Origin: Euryarchaeota archaeon UBA346
GTDB taxonomy: Archaea; Thermoplasmatota; E2; DHVEG-1
Direction: 5' to 3'
Assembly: GCA_002496355.1 (NCBI GenBank)
Contig: DAJP01000096.1
Location: 13,909-20,834 of the forward strand
Length of the DNA: 6,926 nucleotides
Made by a program: the position numbers and the translations under genes. Positions 1-6,922 of this stretch are shown here, piece by piece (positions within the stretch are counted from its first letter, which is position 1; each line of letters begins with the position of its first letter). The notes under the pieces are model-generated. The model was not told the DNA's origin, ran no database searches, and saw only the letters and a list, made by a program, of their open reading frames with translations.

Positions 1-476
1 GAAAGAGGAATTCCTTTGATACACGAGTTCCATTGGAGGTGACGCTCCTGGAGAATGGTTTCAGGTAAAGCATGAATAGATTGTAATCGAAGAGTCAAAT
101 CAGCATACAGCATATCGAAAAGAGGATTTTCCCTTGTATAGTCTTGGAAATTACTAGTAAATGAGTATGCGAGCACCGGTGGCAGATCATAGGATCCCGT
201 GATGATGAGATACCCTGGTGGGTGTAACTCGAAGACATAGAATAATGGCTCGCCTTCTTCATTGTAAATCGAAGTCGATTCTCCTATCAAGTAATTTGTT
301 TTGTGCAGTTCCTGTAATTTTACTGTCGCGGCTCTTGTTGCGACGTCATGGGTGATGCCATTATCGTTTTTTTCGGATATTTCTGTTCCATTCATGATCG
401 GAAAAAAACCAGCTCCAAGGAAGATAATGCTTATGATTAGAACAGATAACTTTTGTATATGTCGTAATTCAAACAT
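1..476 (-). CDS. Secreted/anchored protein with streptopain (C10, Spi-type) propeptide-like domain, N-terminal fragment
   Basis: Reading the minus strand from the ATG at 476 gives 158 codons without a stop, running off the left edge, so the C-terminus is missing. The start MFELRHIQKL followed by a hydrophobic run (LSVLIISIIFLGAGFF, about residues 10-25) looks like a signal peptide or N-terminal membrane anchor. Residues about 65-105 contain EPLFYVFELHPPGYLIITGS and then DLPPVLAYSF. This closely resembles the propeptide/inhibitor (Spi) region of family C10 cysteine peptidases such as streptopain, where a beta-rich 'GYvIvSgDdrlpPVLaYS' pattern is typical. A helical stretch follows (NPLFDMLYADLTLRL). 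The catalytic Cys and His of C10 enzymes would lie beyond the window, so peptidase activity cannot be claimed; the domain also occurs in exported proteins lacking the peptidase. A TATA box at 517-524 and a weak purine-rich AAGGGGA before the ATG support this start. Confidence 0.72.
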   Translation of the reverse strand, partial: MFELRHIQKLSVLIISIIFLGAGFFPIMNGTEISEKNDNGITHDVATRAATVKLQELHKTNYLIGESTSIYNEEGEPLFYVFELHPPGYLIITGSYDLPPVLAYSFTSNFQDYTRENPLFDMLYADLTLRLQSIHALPETILQERHLQWNSCIKGIPL

Positions 477-516
477 AATTTTTTCCCCTTCGATATTAAT
501 TGTATATAGGTCATGG

Positions 517-524
517 TATATAAA
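517..524 (-). promoter_or_regulatory. TATA box of the C10-propeptide-like gene
   Basis: The minus strand reads TTTATATA, a perfect match to the archaeal TATA consensus. The expected start about 26 bases downstream falls near 493-495, leaving a leader of roughly 17-19 bases before the ATG at 476. The gap between the helicase stop (554) and this ATG is only 77 bases, so the box marks an independent transcription unit. The flank on the BRE side (CAATCAATA) is not a strong BRE. Confidence 0.55.
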
Positions 525-553
525 TATTGATTGAAAATTTTAGGTTTTCATAA

Positions 554-3499
554 TTAGCATAATCGTTTGAGTTCTTCTATCGTCTCCGAAAGATTGTCTT
601 GGATATCTTTGTTTGAGAAAACCCGTATTTTCCATCCGTCTGATTGTAATTGTTTTCTGTCAAGATTGTGGCTTCTGTCTTGTATGATGATGGCATATCG
701 ATTTCCATTGACGAAGTAAGCAAAATCAAGGAGATAAGGATTATTCCCTTTGATTGAATACTGTGGGAGAATCACAATATTCTTTTTTCTTGCCTCGGTA
801 AAGAGCATTTGTCTTGTTTGAGAGTCTATTAAAAATGATTGAGTGTTGATTCTATCGACATAGTCGCAGAGGTTCCTCAGAGGTCCTATGGTTTGTCGAC
901 AGATCTGCTGGTCACCGATGATAATAAAAAGACTGCGTGCTCGTGTGACAGCAACGTTCAGCAACTGACTCGTCGTCTGAATCCAATGCAGAGTACCGGG
1001 TTTTATTCCCTCAGAAACAGCAGGTGAAAACACAATAATGTCTTTTTCGTCACCTTGGAATCGATGAGCTGTCCCGATGGTGATGTCCATCTCAAAGATA
1101 TCTTTGAATGGTCTAAGTTTTTCAGTGATGATTTCCGTCTGTGCTCGAAACAGTGTCACAACTCCGATGGATGCATGCAGAAAGGACGCGATTTCAAGGA
1201 TTTTCAGGAGCTCCTCTATGACGCGTTCTGCTTCTTCTTCGTTATACGGGCTCTTTGAATGAATGGTTTTTCCTTTTACCTGGTGCCAGAGGATCCTTGT
1301 CTGAAACGAGGGATGGTGGAGTAATTTTGTCTCATCAGTCGCTATCGTAAGTTTTTGCTCATAGTAGTAATCGTTCGAAAACGTAACGATATCTGGATGG
1401 CATCGGTAATGTTCGTTTAGGAGGAGTGGTTGTTCTCCATGAATGTGGATGATCTTTTCAGCGAAATCATACAAAGAATGCTTTGAATAGGAAAGATCAG
1501 TGTAGACTTCCTCAGAGACATGATGAGCCATCGCAAGTGCTTGATCTTGGGCATCGGTGAGACGCGAGATGTGTTTGAGTTGGTAGGGGTCTCCGATGAT
1601 GACAACTTGTTTTGCGCGATAGAAGAGTGGTAAAGCAGAGGTGATATCACATTGGGATGCTTCATCGATTATTAAAAGATCAAAGATATTATTTTTTAAT
1701 GGGAAGCTTTGTTTTGCGGAAAGATTCGTCACCACCCATACTGGTAAATATTTTAGAATCCTCTGGAATGATCGTGTCCGTTGAGAATGGAGCTGTCGAA
1801 AGAGCTGATCGTCTCCATGTTGTACTTCAAGTTGTTCTGATGCAGAAAAAAAAATTTCGATTTCCTGTTTTTCATTTGTTTGTGATTCTTTGAACTTGTT
1901 GATCCAATGGTGTTGTAACACTGTTTGTGACAGAAGGAGGTACTCTTTCTGTAATATTGTTTGTTTTCTTTTAAGGTCTATATAGGAAGGAAAGGTGAGC
2001 AGTTTTCTTTTTAGGGTTCTGATTTCATCATGTGCCAATTCTATTTTTTTCCAGGCAAGTATCCATTGTAAAGCGGTTTCTTTTGCAGTACGTTTATTGG
2101 TTATCATATTTTGAATAAAGGTCTTTTGAAGCGGTGGAATACGGTTGTAATATTTGTTGAAACACTGCCCTAGTTTTCGTTGATATCGTCTCGAACTTAA
2201 TTGTTTTAAAAAAAGTGGTTTATTCCTTAATTTTCGAAGATCTTCTTGTAAAAGGAGTGGGTCAATCAAATTCAGCCGAGCTTTCTGATCATGAATAAGA
2301 ACATCATCTGGATGTTGCTTCTCATAGAAATCAAGAGCTTCCTGTATACTTTCTATCGATTCATTGAGACGTCTGAGGTCGAATATTTGGTTTTGTATTT
2401 GATCGATTTGATTACTGACATTCTTTAAATTAAGGAGAGTTTTTTCATCTAAAATCCTCTCAGGGATATGTTGTTTCACGAGTTGTTCGAGTCCTGCTTT
2501 AGTGTTTCTTCTATGTGTTTGATGTCCCATCCGGACAATGAGTCTATAGGGGAGTATCGCGTTTAATTTTTCAATGACGACATCAACGGCTTTGTTGTTT
2601 TTACTAGCAAAAAGAACGGTTTTATTTTGATAGACGGCATTGGCGATGATGTTGAGAACAACCTGGGATTTTCCGGTCCCTGGTGGTCCCGTGATGACTG
2701 TTAAGGGGTCTTGTAATGAGTTTTGTATCGCGTTTTTTTGGGCGATATTCAAGGAGAAGATCTCAAGGAGGGTTTTGTTGTTTTTGTTTATTTTATGTGA
2801 TTGATATTCACCGGTGAGCAGCAGAAGAAGTGATGAGGATGCGAGCTCGTCGAGTGATTTTTTTTTAAGTTGGATGAGTTCTTTGATCAGGTTTAACGTG
2901 ATGTCTGTTCGTTCTCCGAAGTACACGATTGCTTTGTTCAGGAGTTTGTATTTGGTGGTGTGTTTGAATTGTTTTTCATCAAGAACTGGTTGGCATTCTG
3001 TTTTTGGGAAATGTAGTATTTCGCAGAGTGCTTGTAATGCTGAAAGAAAAGGTTCTCCTTGTATTTCTTGTTGGATGTTTTTGATTTCTTCAGCAGAGAA
3101 ATGGTGTTGTGAGAGGATATGATGGTTAAGCGTGTAATTTGTTGTTGTGGTTTGTAGAATGATGGTGTCTTCTTTTTGTTCGTATTGTAGCTCGGTGAAG
3201 AAAAGGGGGCTGAGTGTTCCTTTGGGTCCTATGATGATAGGGTATCCATAGAACAGGGGAGTTTTTTTTTGCCGAAGCAAAGAGGTCTGAAAAAACTTTT
3301 TAGCACCTTCTGTATTCTTGACTATCACCCGTTTGTTGTTGGTGTGGAACAACACTTCCGTTTGGAAGAGGGTGGACAAGAACGAGGTATTTTCCGAGGA
3401 GACGTTGAAGGTGACGGACAGCAGGTCTTCTTGTTCGAGGCAAGCAATATAGTAGTCAAGAAGATTGCTGAAGGTCTTTTCAGACATTTGCTTCGGCAT
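554..3499 (-). CDS. Superfamily 1 (Upf1/Dna2-like) helicase with C-terminal degenerate Vsr/DUF559-like nuclease domain
   Basis: This is a 981-residue nucleic-acid-dependent ATPase, presumably cytoplasmic. All the core SF1B motifs are visible: Q-motif region 251-262 (NIAQKNAIQNSL), Walker A GPPGTGKS 271-278, motif Ia 295-306 (VLFASKNNKAVD), motif II LIIDEASQCD 609-618, motif III GDPYQLKHI 636-644, motif IV LNEHYRCHPDI 694-704, motif V GTAHRFQGDEKD 809-820 and motif VI LLNVAVTRAR 846-855. Residues 1-245 are unassigned; PLFYGYPIIIGPKGTLSPLFF near 82-101 recalls the lead domain of large Upf1-like helicases. A charged helical insertion fills about 355-575. Residues 900-981 resemble the Vsr/DUF559 nuclease fold (LLDFAYFV, then QDRSH, then GWKIRVFS), but the usual catalytic Glu is Ile. 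I chose the ATG at 3499 because GGGAGG lies three bases upstream; an in-frame TTG at 3514 would place that site inside the gene, and an ATG at 3487 is possible. Substrate and pathway are unknown. Confidence 0.9.
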   Translation of the reverse strand: MPKQMSEKTFSNLLDYYIACLEQEDLLSVTFNVSSENTSFLSTLFQTEVLFHTNNKRVIVKNTEGAKKFFQTSLLRQKKTPLFYGYPIIIGPKGTLSPLFFTELQYEQKEDTIILQTTTTNYTLNHHILSQHHFSAEEIKNIQQEIQGEPFLSALQALCEILHFPKTECQPVLDEKQFKHTTKYKLLNKAIVYFGERTDITLNLIKELIQLKKKSLDELASSSLLLLLTGEYQSHKINKNNKTLLEIFSLNIAQKNAIQNSLQDPLTVITGPPGTGKSQVVLNIIANAVYQNKTVLFASKNNKAVDVVIEKLNAILPYRLIVRMGHQTHRRNTKAGLEQLVKQHIPERILDEKTLLNLKNVSNQIDQIQNQIFDLRRLNESIESIQEALDFYEKQHPDDVLIHDQKARLNLIDPLLLQEDLRKLRNKPLFLKQLSSRRYQRKLGQCFNKYYNRIPPLQKTFIQNMITNKRTAKETALQWILAWKKIELAHDEIRTLKRKLLTFPSYIDLKRKQTILQKEYLLLSQTVLQHHWINKFKESQTNEKQEIEIFFSASEQLEVQHGDDQLFRQLHSQRTRSFQRILKYLPVWVVTNLSAKQSFPLKNNIFDLLIIDEASQCDITSALPLFYRAKQVVIIGDPYQLKHISRLTDAQDQALAMAHHVSEEVYTDLSYSKHSLYDFAEKIIHIHGEQPLLLNEHYRCHPDIVTFSNDYYYEQKLTIATDETKLLHHPSFQTRILWHQVKGKTIHSKSPYNEEEAERVIEELLKILEIASFLHASIGVVTLFRAQTEIITEKLRPFKDIFEMDITIGTAHRFQGDEKDIIVFSPAVSEGIKPGTLHWIQTTSQLLNVAVTRARSLFIIIGDQQICRQTIGPLRNLCDYVDRINTQSFLIDSQTRQMLFTEARKKNIVILPQYSIKGNNPYLLDFAYFVNGNRYAIIIQDRSHNLDRKQLQSDGWKIRVFSNKDIQDNLSETIEELKRLC

Positions 3500-3515
3500 T
3501 GTCCTCCCAGACAAT
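3498..3515 (-). promoter_or_regulatory. Shine-Dalgarno of the helicase gene inside a possible start-site hairpin
   Basis: The leader reads ATTGTC-TGGGAG-GACAAT-G, a perfect 6-bp inverted repeat whose loop carries most of the GGGAGG ribosome binding site and whose 3' arm includes the first two bases of the ATG at 3499. The Shine-Dalgarno sequence decides the start codon. Its spacing of three bases is short but workable. Whether the hairpin forms in vivo is inference: the stem has only two G-C pairs. Confidence 0.4.
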
Positions 3516-3552
3516 TGCGTCCATTGGGGTCTGTGTTCCCCGTTGAACAGGG

Positions 3553-3571
3553 AGGATAACGCGATTATCCT
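3553..3571. promoter_or_regulatory. Operator-like inverted repeat AGGATAA-N5-TTATCCT
   Basis: The plus strand reads AGGATAA CGCGA TTATCCT, with perfect 7-bp arms. The repeat abuts the TATA box at 3571-3578 and ends just before the expected helicase transcription start (near 3548). In archaea a repressor bound here blocks polymerase recruitment, so this is a good operator candidate for a dimeric helix-turn-helix regulator. No regulator gene is present in the window. Confidence 0.5.
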
Positions 3572-3578
3572 ATATAAA
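3571..3578 (-). promoter_or_regulatory. TATA box (with BRE-like flank) of the helicase gene
   Basis: The minus strand reads AAAAAAAAGA and then TTTATATA: a perfect archaeal TATA consensus preceded by a purine-rich stretch suitable as a BRE. The expected start near 3547-3550 gives a leader of about 50 bases before the ATG at 3499, the longest leader predicted in this window. Confidence 0.65.
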
Positions 3579-3620
3579 TCTTTTTTTTGTATTATAATAT
3601 TTAGATATTTCTATTATTAT

Positions 3621-3632
3621 GAAAAACATTTT
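3621..3632 (-). terminator. Possible oligo-T terminator of the ABC-F gene
   Basis: About ten bases after the ABC-F stop, the minus strand reads GAAAATGTTTTTC. This gives a T5 run, with a weak GAAAA/TTTTC pairing around it. Archaeal termination commonly uses short oligo-T tracts, but five T residues is marginal and the call rests mainly on position. Confidence 0.25.
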
Positions 3633-3641
3633 CTACTATGT

Positions 3642-5450
3642 TTATTCCTCTTTGAGCAGTCCACCTTTGATAGCCCATTCGTATAGGTTGCGGTTGTGGT
3701 CTCCAATGAGGATTTCTTCACCAATGGTATGTTTCTTTTTGATGGACCAAATGGTGAATCCTTTCGTCACGATATATTTGGTAACTCCTGAGGAGAGATA
3801 CGCAAGATCACTACTAGTGAACTCTGAAAGTTCTTTGAGTCGTTGTTGACGAAACATGGTGTAATTGCCTGAGTAGGTTTTAATGTCTGCATCGGTCATA
3901 AATAAGATGGTGTCTGTCACAGTATCGAGGAATTTTCTGTCATGGGAAACGACGATAACAGTCCCATCAAACGAGTTGAGAGCGGTTTCAATGGCTGTTT
4001 TTGATTCGATGTCCATGTGGTTTGTCGGCTCGTCTAAGAGCAGGAGGTTGTAGGGTTCCATGATGAGTCGGAGAAATGCGAGACGAGCACGTTCTCCTCC
4101 GGAGAGTTGACCAGCTTTGTTATACATCATCCTTCCTTTGAAGTTGAACTGGCCGAGGAGAGCTTTTGCGTCTTCTTCTGAGAGATCAATATGACCTCTG
4201 AGGATTTCCTCTAGCAGCGTGTTTTCTAGATTTAGAGATAGATGCCCTTGGTCGAAGTACCCCCATTTCGCCCCTTGGCTGAGTGATAATTTCCCTTGAC
4301 TGTACGGTTCTTCTTTTGTCAGCATCTTTAGGAAGGTTGTTTTTCCGCATCCGTTCGGTCCGATCAGACCGATTTTTTGTCCGGCAAAGATTTCAAAACT
4401 TGCATTTGAGAGGATCCTTTTGTCCCCGAAATATTTGGAGATGTTCACGCCATCTGCGATGTTTTTCCCTGATTTTAATGCTGTTTTAAAATGGAATCTG
4501 AGAAGATAGTTTTTCAGGACTGGGTTTTCCACCTGTTTTAGTTTTTCGAGTTGTTTTATGCGACTGTTGATTTGTATGTTATAACGGTTTCTTCTTGTTA
4601 TTTTTTTGATAGCAGCAAGCTGTCGTTTCATTTCGATGGATGCTTTTTGATATTCCTGCTTCTTGATATGGTCTCTGATCTTTTTTTGTTCTTCGTATTC
4701 CTCATAGGAAGCATCATAAAGTTCGATGTGTGAGCCGTGGAACTCAAAGATCCGGTCGACTAAATCGCTGAGGAGGTACCGATCATGAGAGATAATGACG
4801 ACAGCACTGGAGATATCAGCGATTTTTTGTTCAAGCCATTCGATAGTTTCTATATCGAGGTGGTTGGTTGGTTCATCAAGGAGGAACAAGTCACAGTTTT
4901 GTGGTTGGGTGAGCAGTAATGCAAGAGCAATTTTTTGTCGTTCGCCACCTGAGAAGTTTTTCATCTGCATCTCTGTAGTTAAGTCAGATAGTCCGAGATC
5001 TGCAAGTCGTTCTCGTGATGATTCAAGCTGTGCGCTCCCACTTGTTTTGTTGGTTTGCGTTTGTAACGCTCTGAGTTCCTCAAGGATCTCTTGATGACGA
5101 TTTGATTCGTAGACGGTTGGGTCCTCTAATTGGTGTTCTAGGTTTTTGATTTGTTGGCGCATGGTGTCTGTTTGTGCGTTTCTAACAAAGTAGTCGTTTA
5201 AGGTGATGTCTGATCGATGCATCGGGTCTTGTTCGAGAAAACGGATTTTCAATCCTTCTTTTTTTTGTACATCTCCATTGTTTGCTCGTTCGTTTCCAAG
5301 GAGGATATTGAACAGGGTTGTTTTTCCACATCCGTTTGGTCCGAGTAGTCCGATGCAGTCCTGTGGATAGATTTCGAATGTTGCGTTTTCGAAGAGTTGT
5401 TTTCCCGCGATGGTTTTGCTCAGGTTTCTAACTTGTAATAATGGTTCCAT
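3642..5450 (-). CDS. ABC-F family ATPase (ribosome-associated translation factor)
   Basis: This is a 602-residue soluble protein with two ATP-binding cassettes and no membrane segments, as expected for ABC-F proteins, which act at the ribosomal E site rather than in transport. Cassette 1 has Walker A GPNGCGKT 37-44, signature FSGGE 166-170 (Phe in place of the usual Leu), Walker B plus catalytic Glu LLDEPTNHLD 190-199 and switch His in SHDR 221-224. An arm-like charged helical insert lies at about 92-135. The charged linker at 245-320 is the helical hairpin that reaches the peptidyl-transferase region in this family. Cassette 2 has GPNGCGKT 364-371, LSGGE 449-453, LLDEPTNHMD 471-480 and SHDR 502-505. 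A tail at about 556-602 is extra to the core. The ATG at 5450 has no Shine-Dalgarno; a TATA-like element 30 bases upstream fits leaderless initiation. An antibiotic-resistance role cannot be told from a housekeeping one here. Confidence 0.92.
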   Translation of the reverse strand: MEPLLQVRNLSKTIAGKQLFENATFEIYPQDCIGLLGPNGCGKTTLFNILLGNERANNGDVQKKEGLKIRFLEQDPMHRSDITLNDYFVRNAQTDTMRQQIKNLEHQLEDPTVYESNRHQEILEELRALQTQTNKTSGSAQLESSRERLADLGLSDLTTEMQMKNFSGGERQKIALALLLTQPQNCDLFLLDEPTNHLDIETIEWLEQKIADISSAVVIISHDRYLLSDLVDRIFEFHGSHIELYDASYEEYEEQKKIRDHIKKQEYQKASIEMKRQLAAIKKITRRNRYNIQINSRIKQLEKLKQVENPVLKNYLLRFHFKTALKSGKNIADGVNISKYFGDKRILSNASFEIFAGQKIGLIGPNGCGKTTFLKMLTKEEPYSQGKLSLSQGAKWGYFDQGHLSLNLENTLLEEILRGHIDLSEEDAKALLGQFNFKGRMMYNKAGQLSGGERARLAFLRLIMEPYNLLLLDEPTNHMDIESKTAIETALNSFDGTVIVVSHDRKFLDTVTDTILFMTDADIKTYSGNYTMFRQQRLKELSEFTSSDLAYLSSGVTKYIVTKGFTIWSIKKKHTIGEEILIGDHNRNLYEWAIKGGLLKEE

Positions 5451-5476
5451 GGTCGGTGGGTGAATCTTCTTCTATG

Positions 5477-5484
5477 GTATATGG
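5477..5484 (-). promoter_or_regulatory. TATA-like element of the ABC-F gene
   Basis: The minus strand reads AAAACCATATACC. The element CCATATAC is centred about 30 bases before the ATG at 5450, and no GGAGG-like site lies between. That spacing puts the predicted start at or within a few bases of the ATG, implying a leaderless message. The match to TTTAWATA is only moderate, and co-transcription from the permease gene 58 bases upstream is also possible. Confidence 0.4.
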
Positions 5485-5508
5485 TTTTAGGTTACCATCA
5501 GGTTGTTT

Positions 5509-6891
5509 TCATAAAAAGAGGAGGAATTCTGCAGCCAGGATTCCGAGACAGGCAAGGAGAGTGATGGGGGTGATCAGTAGTCCGTATTTGACGAATTCTT
5601 TGAAAGAAAGTTTTACTTCTTTGTCACGTAGGATGCTTATCCACATGATGCCTGCAAGTGCCCCGAGGGGTGTGATGTTTGCCCCAAGGTTTGATCCAAT
5701 GGTCGTCGCGAGAGCAGCAGGCAGGAGAGTTGTTTGGGAGGATGCGGAGATGATTGGGACAAAGGCGACCGTCATCGGGATGTTGTTCAGGATGTTCGCG
5801 GTAAAAGCAGAGGAGATGCCATAGATGAAGGTGGTGGCGGTCGTTGATGCGCCACAGATGTTGTTGAAATACATTCCAATGTCGTTTGTGATACCATAGA
5901 TGCGGAGCGCTTCAACGGTGATGAACAAAGAAAGAACAAAGGGGATGATACTGAGTGGCATTTTTTTTATAGTGCTCTGAACCGTGAGGTGTTTTTTATT
6001 CAGGTGTTCTTTTGTGAAGACAACGATTAGGTCCCTAAGAAGGAGAAGCAGGAGGAGGGCAAGTCCGAACCCTAAGGAAATGATCCACATATCTACCCCA
6101 TAGTAGGGGGCGATTACGAGACCGATGATGCAGCCAGCTAGCATGGTGAGTCCTAGGATTGTGCTTATCGGATCAGTGATGGCGGACCGTGGGTTGATAG
6201 TTTCAATATGCTTGAGTGGTTGGTTTATCTTTTTCTTGAAAATAAGATACAAAAGGATCATGTTGATGAATCCGGCAGCAAGCGCAGGCAGAAGCATCCA
6301 TTTGGTGTATTCGTCGAATCTAAGGTTAAAAGCAGCAGCGAGGACAATGTTTGTCGGGTTTCCGATGTACAGCATCATGCTCCAGGTGTTTGCTGCGAAG
6401 AATTCTGCGATGAGATAGGGTTTCGGGTCGATTCCAGCATTTTTTGAGAAGTAGTAGATAAAGGGGGTGAAGGTGAGGATGATAATATCATTGGAGGTAA
6501 AGATGGTGAGGAGTGAGACCGTCAGGTATACAGAGAAGTAGAGTCGGCGTCCGTTTCCACTGGCATATTTTAGGGCGACCCGTGCGCAGTATTCGAAGAA
6601 CCCGGTGATGTCCAGGAAGATGCTCATGAACACCATGGAGAGAAACAGGACGAGGATGCCAAATGGGTTCAAGCCTCTTGTCCCTTCGAGGCCTGTGAGT
6701 ATTTGTGAAAGGTTAAGGAATCCAAAGAGGATAATCAGGATAGGTCCGAGTAAAGCACCGAAGAAATAGGTATCGATCCTGATGTTACGCATCCCGAGTC
6801 GGAGGTAGAGATATCGTCTTCTCAGGATGAGGTAAATGGTGACAAGTGATGAGGCGAGAAAGATCATTTCTATGATTAATTTTGCATCCAT
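5509..6891 (-). CDS. ArsB/SLC13-like ion-transporter-superfamily permease
   Basis: This is a 460-residue polytopic inner-membrane protein with about 11-12 hydrophobic segments, near residues 5-23, 41-58, 75-97, 115-147, 161-188, 196-218, 245-263, 266-290, 310-330, 355-380, 389-420 and 433-458. The internal pattern matches the ArsB branch of the ion transporter superfamily: TSNDIIILTFTP at 132-143 (compare FANDGAALILTP in ArsB), GNPTNIVLA at 177-185, ANILNNIPM at 365-373 and GSNLGANITPLG at 399-410, the last two being the mirrored re-entrant-loop motifs. E. coli ArsB is about 429 residues, so the length fits. Arsenite export is possible, but no arsR, arsC or arsA is in view, and related members carry other anions or dicarboxylates, so the substrate is open. 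The stop (TGA) lies 58 bases before the ABC-F start. Confidence 0.85.
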   Translation of the reverse strand: MDAKLIIEMIFLASSLVTIYLILRRRYLYLRLGMRNIRIDTYFFGALLGPILIILFGFLNLSQILTGLEGTRGLNPFGILVLFLSMVFMSIFLDITGFFEYCARVALKYASGNGRRLYFSVYLTVSLLTIFTSNDIIILTFTPFIYYFSKNAGIDPKPYLIAEFFAANTWSMMLYIGNPTNIVLAAAFNLRFDEYTKWMLLPALAAGFINMILLYLIFKKKINQPLKHIETINPRSAITDPISTILGLTMLAGCIIGLVIAPYYGVDMWIISLGFGLALLLLLLLRDLIVVFTKEHLNKKHLTVQSTIKKMPLSIIPFVLSLFITVEALRIYGITNDIGMYFNNICGASTTATTFIYGISSAFTANILNNIPMTVAFVPIISASSQTTLLPAALATTIGSNLGANITPLGALAGIMWISILRDKEVKLSFKEFVKYGLLITPITLLACLGILAAEFLLFL

Positions 6892-6914
6892 TTTATGCTG
6901 TCATCTGCTTGTGG

Positions 6915-6922
6915 ATATTAAA
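6915..6922 (-). promoter_or_regulatory. TATA box of the permease gene
   Basis: The minus strand reads TTTAATAT, centred about 27 bases before the ATG at 6891. No Shine-Dalgarno sequence lies between them (CCACAAGCAGATGACAGCAT). The geometry predicts transcription starting at the initiation codon, a leaderless mRNA. Only four bases upstream of the box are in the window, so the BRE cannot be judged. Confidence 0.5.

Noticed and set aside
301..534. Plus-strand frame of 77 codons at the left end
   Set aside because: It overlaps the well-supported minus-strand C10-like gene and its promoter, and its translation resembles no known family.
534..550. GAAAA/TTTTC inverted repeat after the helicase stop as a terminator
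   Set aside because: The stem is pure A-T apart from one pair, and only a T4 run follows; not distinguishable from AT-rich spacer.
3500..3514. TTG start at 3514 for the helicase
   Set aside because: It would put the GGGAGG ribosome binding site inside the coding sequence, and nothing resembling a site precedes the TTG.
3526..3541. Inverted repeat GGGG-N8-CCCC in the helicase leader
   Set aside because: Four base pairs with an 8-base loop is too short to call on its own; the operator-like repeat and the start-site hairpin are stronger.
3269..3686. Two plus-strand frames covering the helicase start and leader
   Set aside because: They lie antisense to the helicase N-terminus and through its AT-rich promoter; no recognisable domain or Shine-Dalgarno.
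554..5450. Helicase plus ABC-F ATPase as a two-gene defence system
   Set aside because: The ABC-F protein looks like an ordinary translation factor and the helicase has its own promoter and operator 142 bases away, so nothing ties the two functionally.
5441..5824. Plus-strand frame of 127 codons
   Set aside because: It is antisense to the permease C-terminus; it is Arg/Met/Val-rich without recognisable motifs, as expected of a shadow frame.
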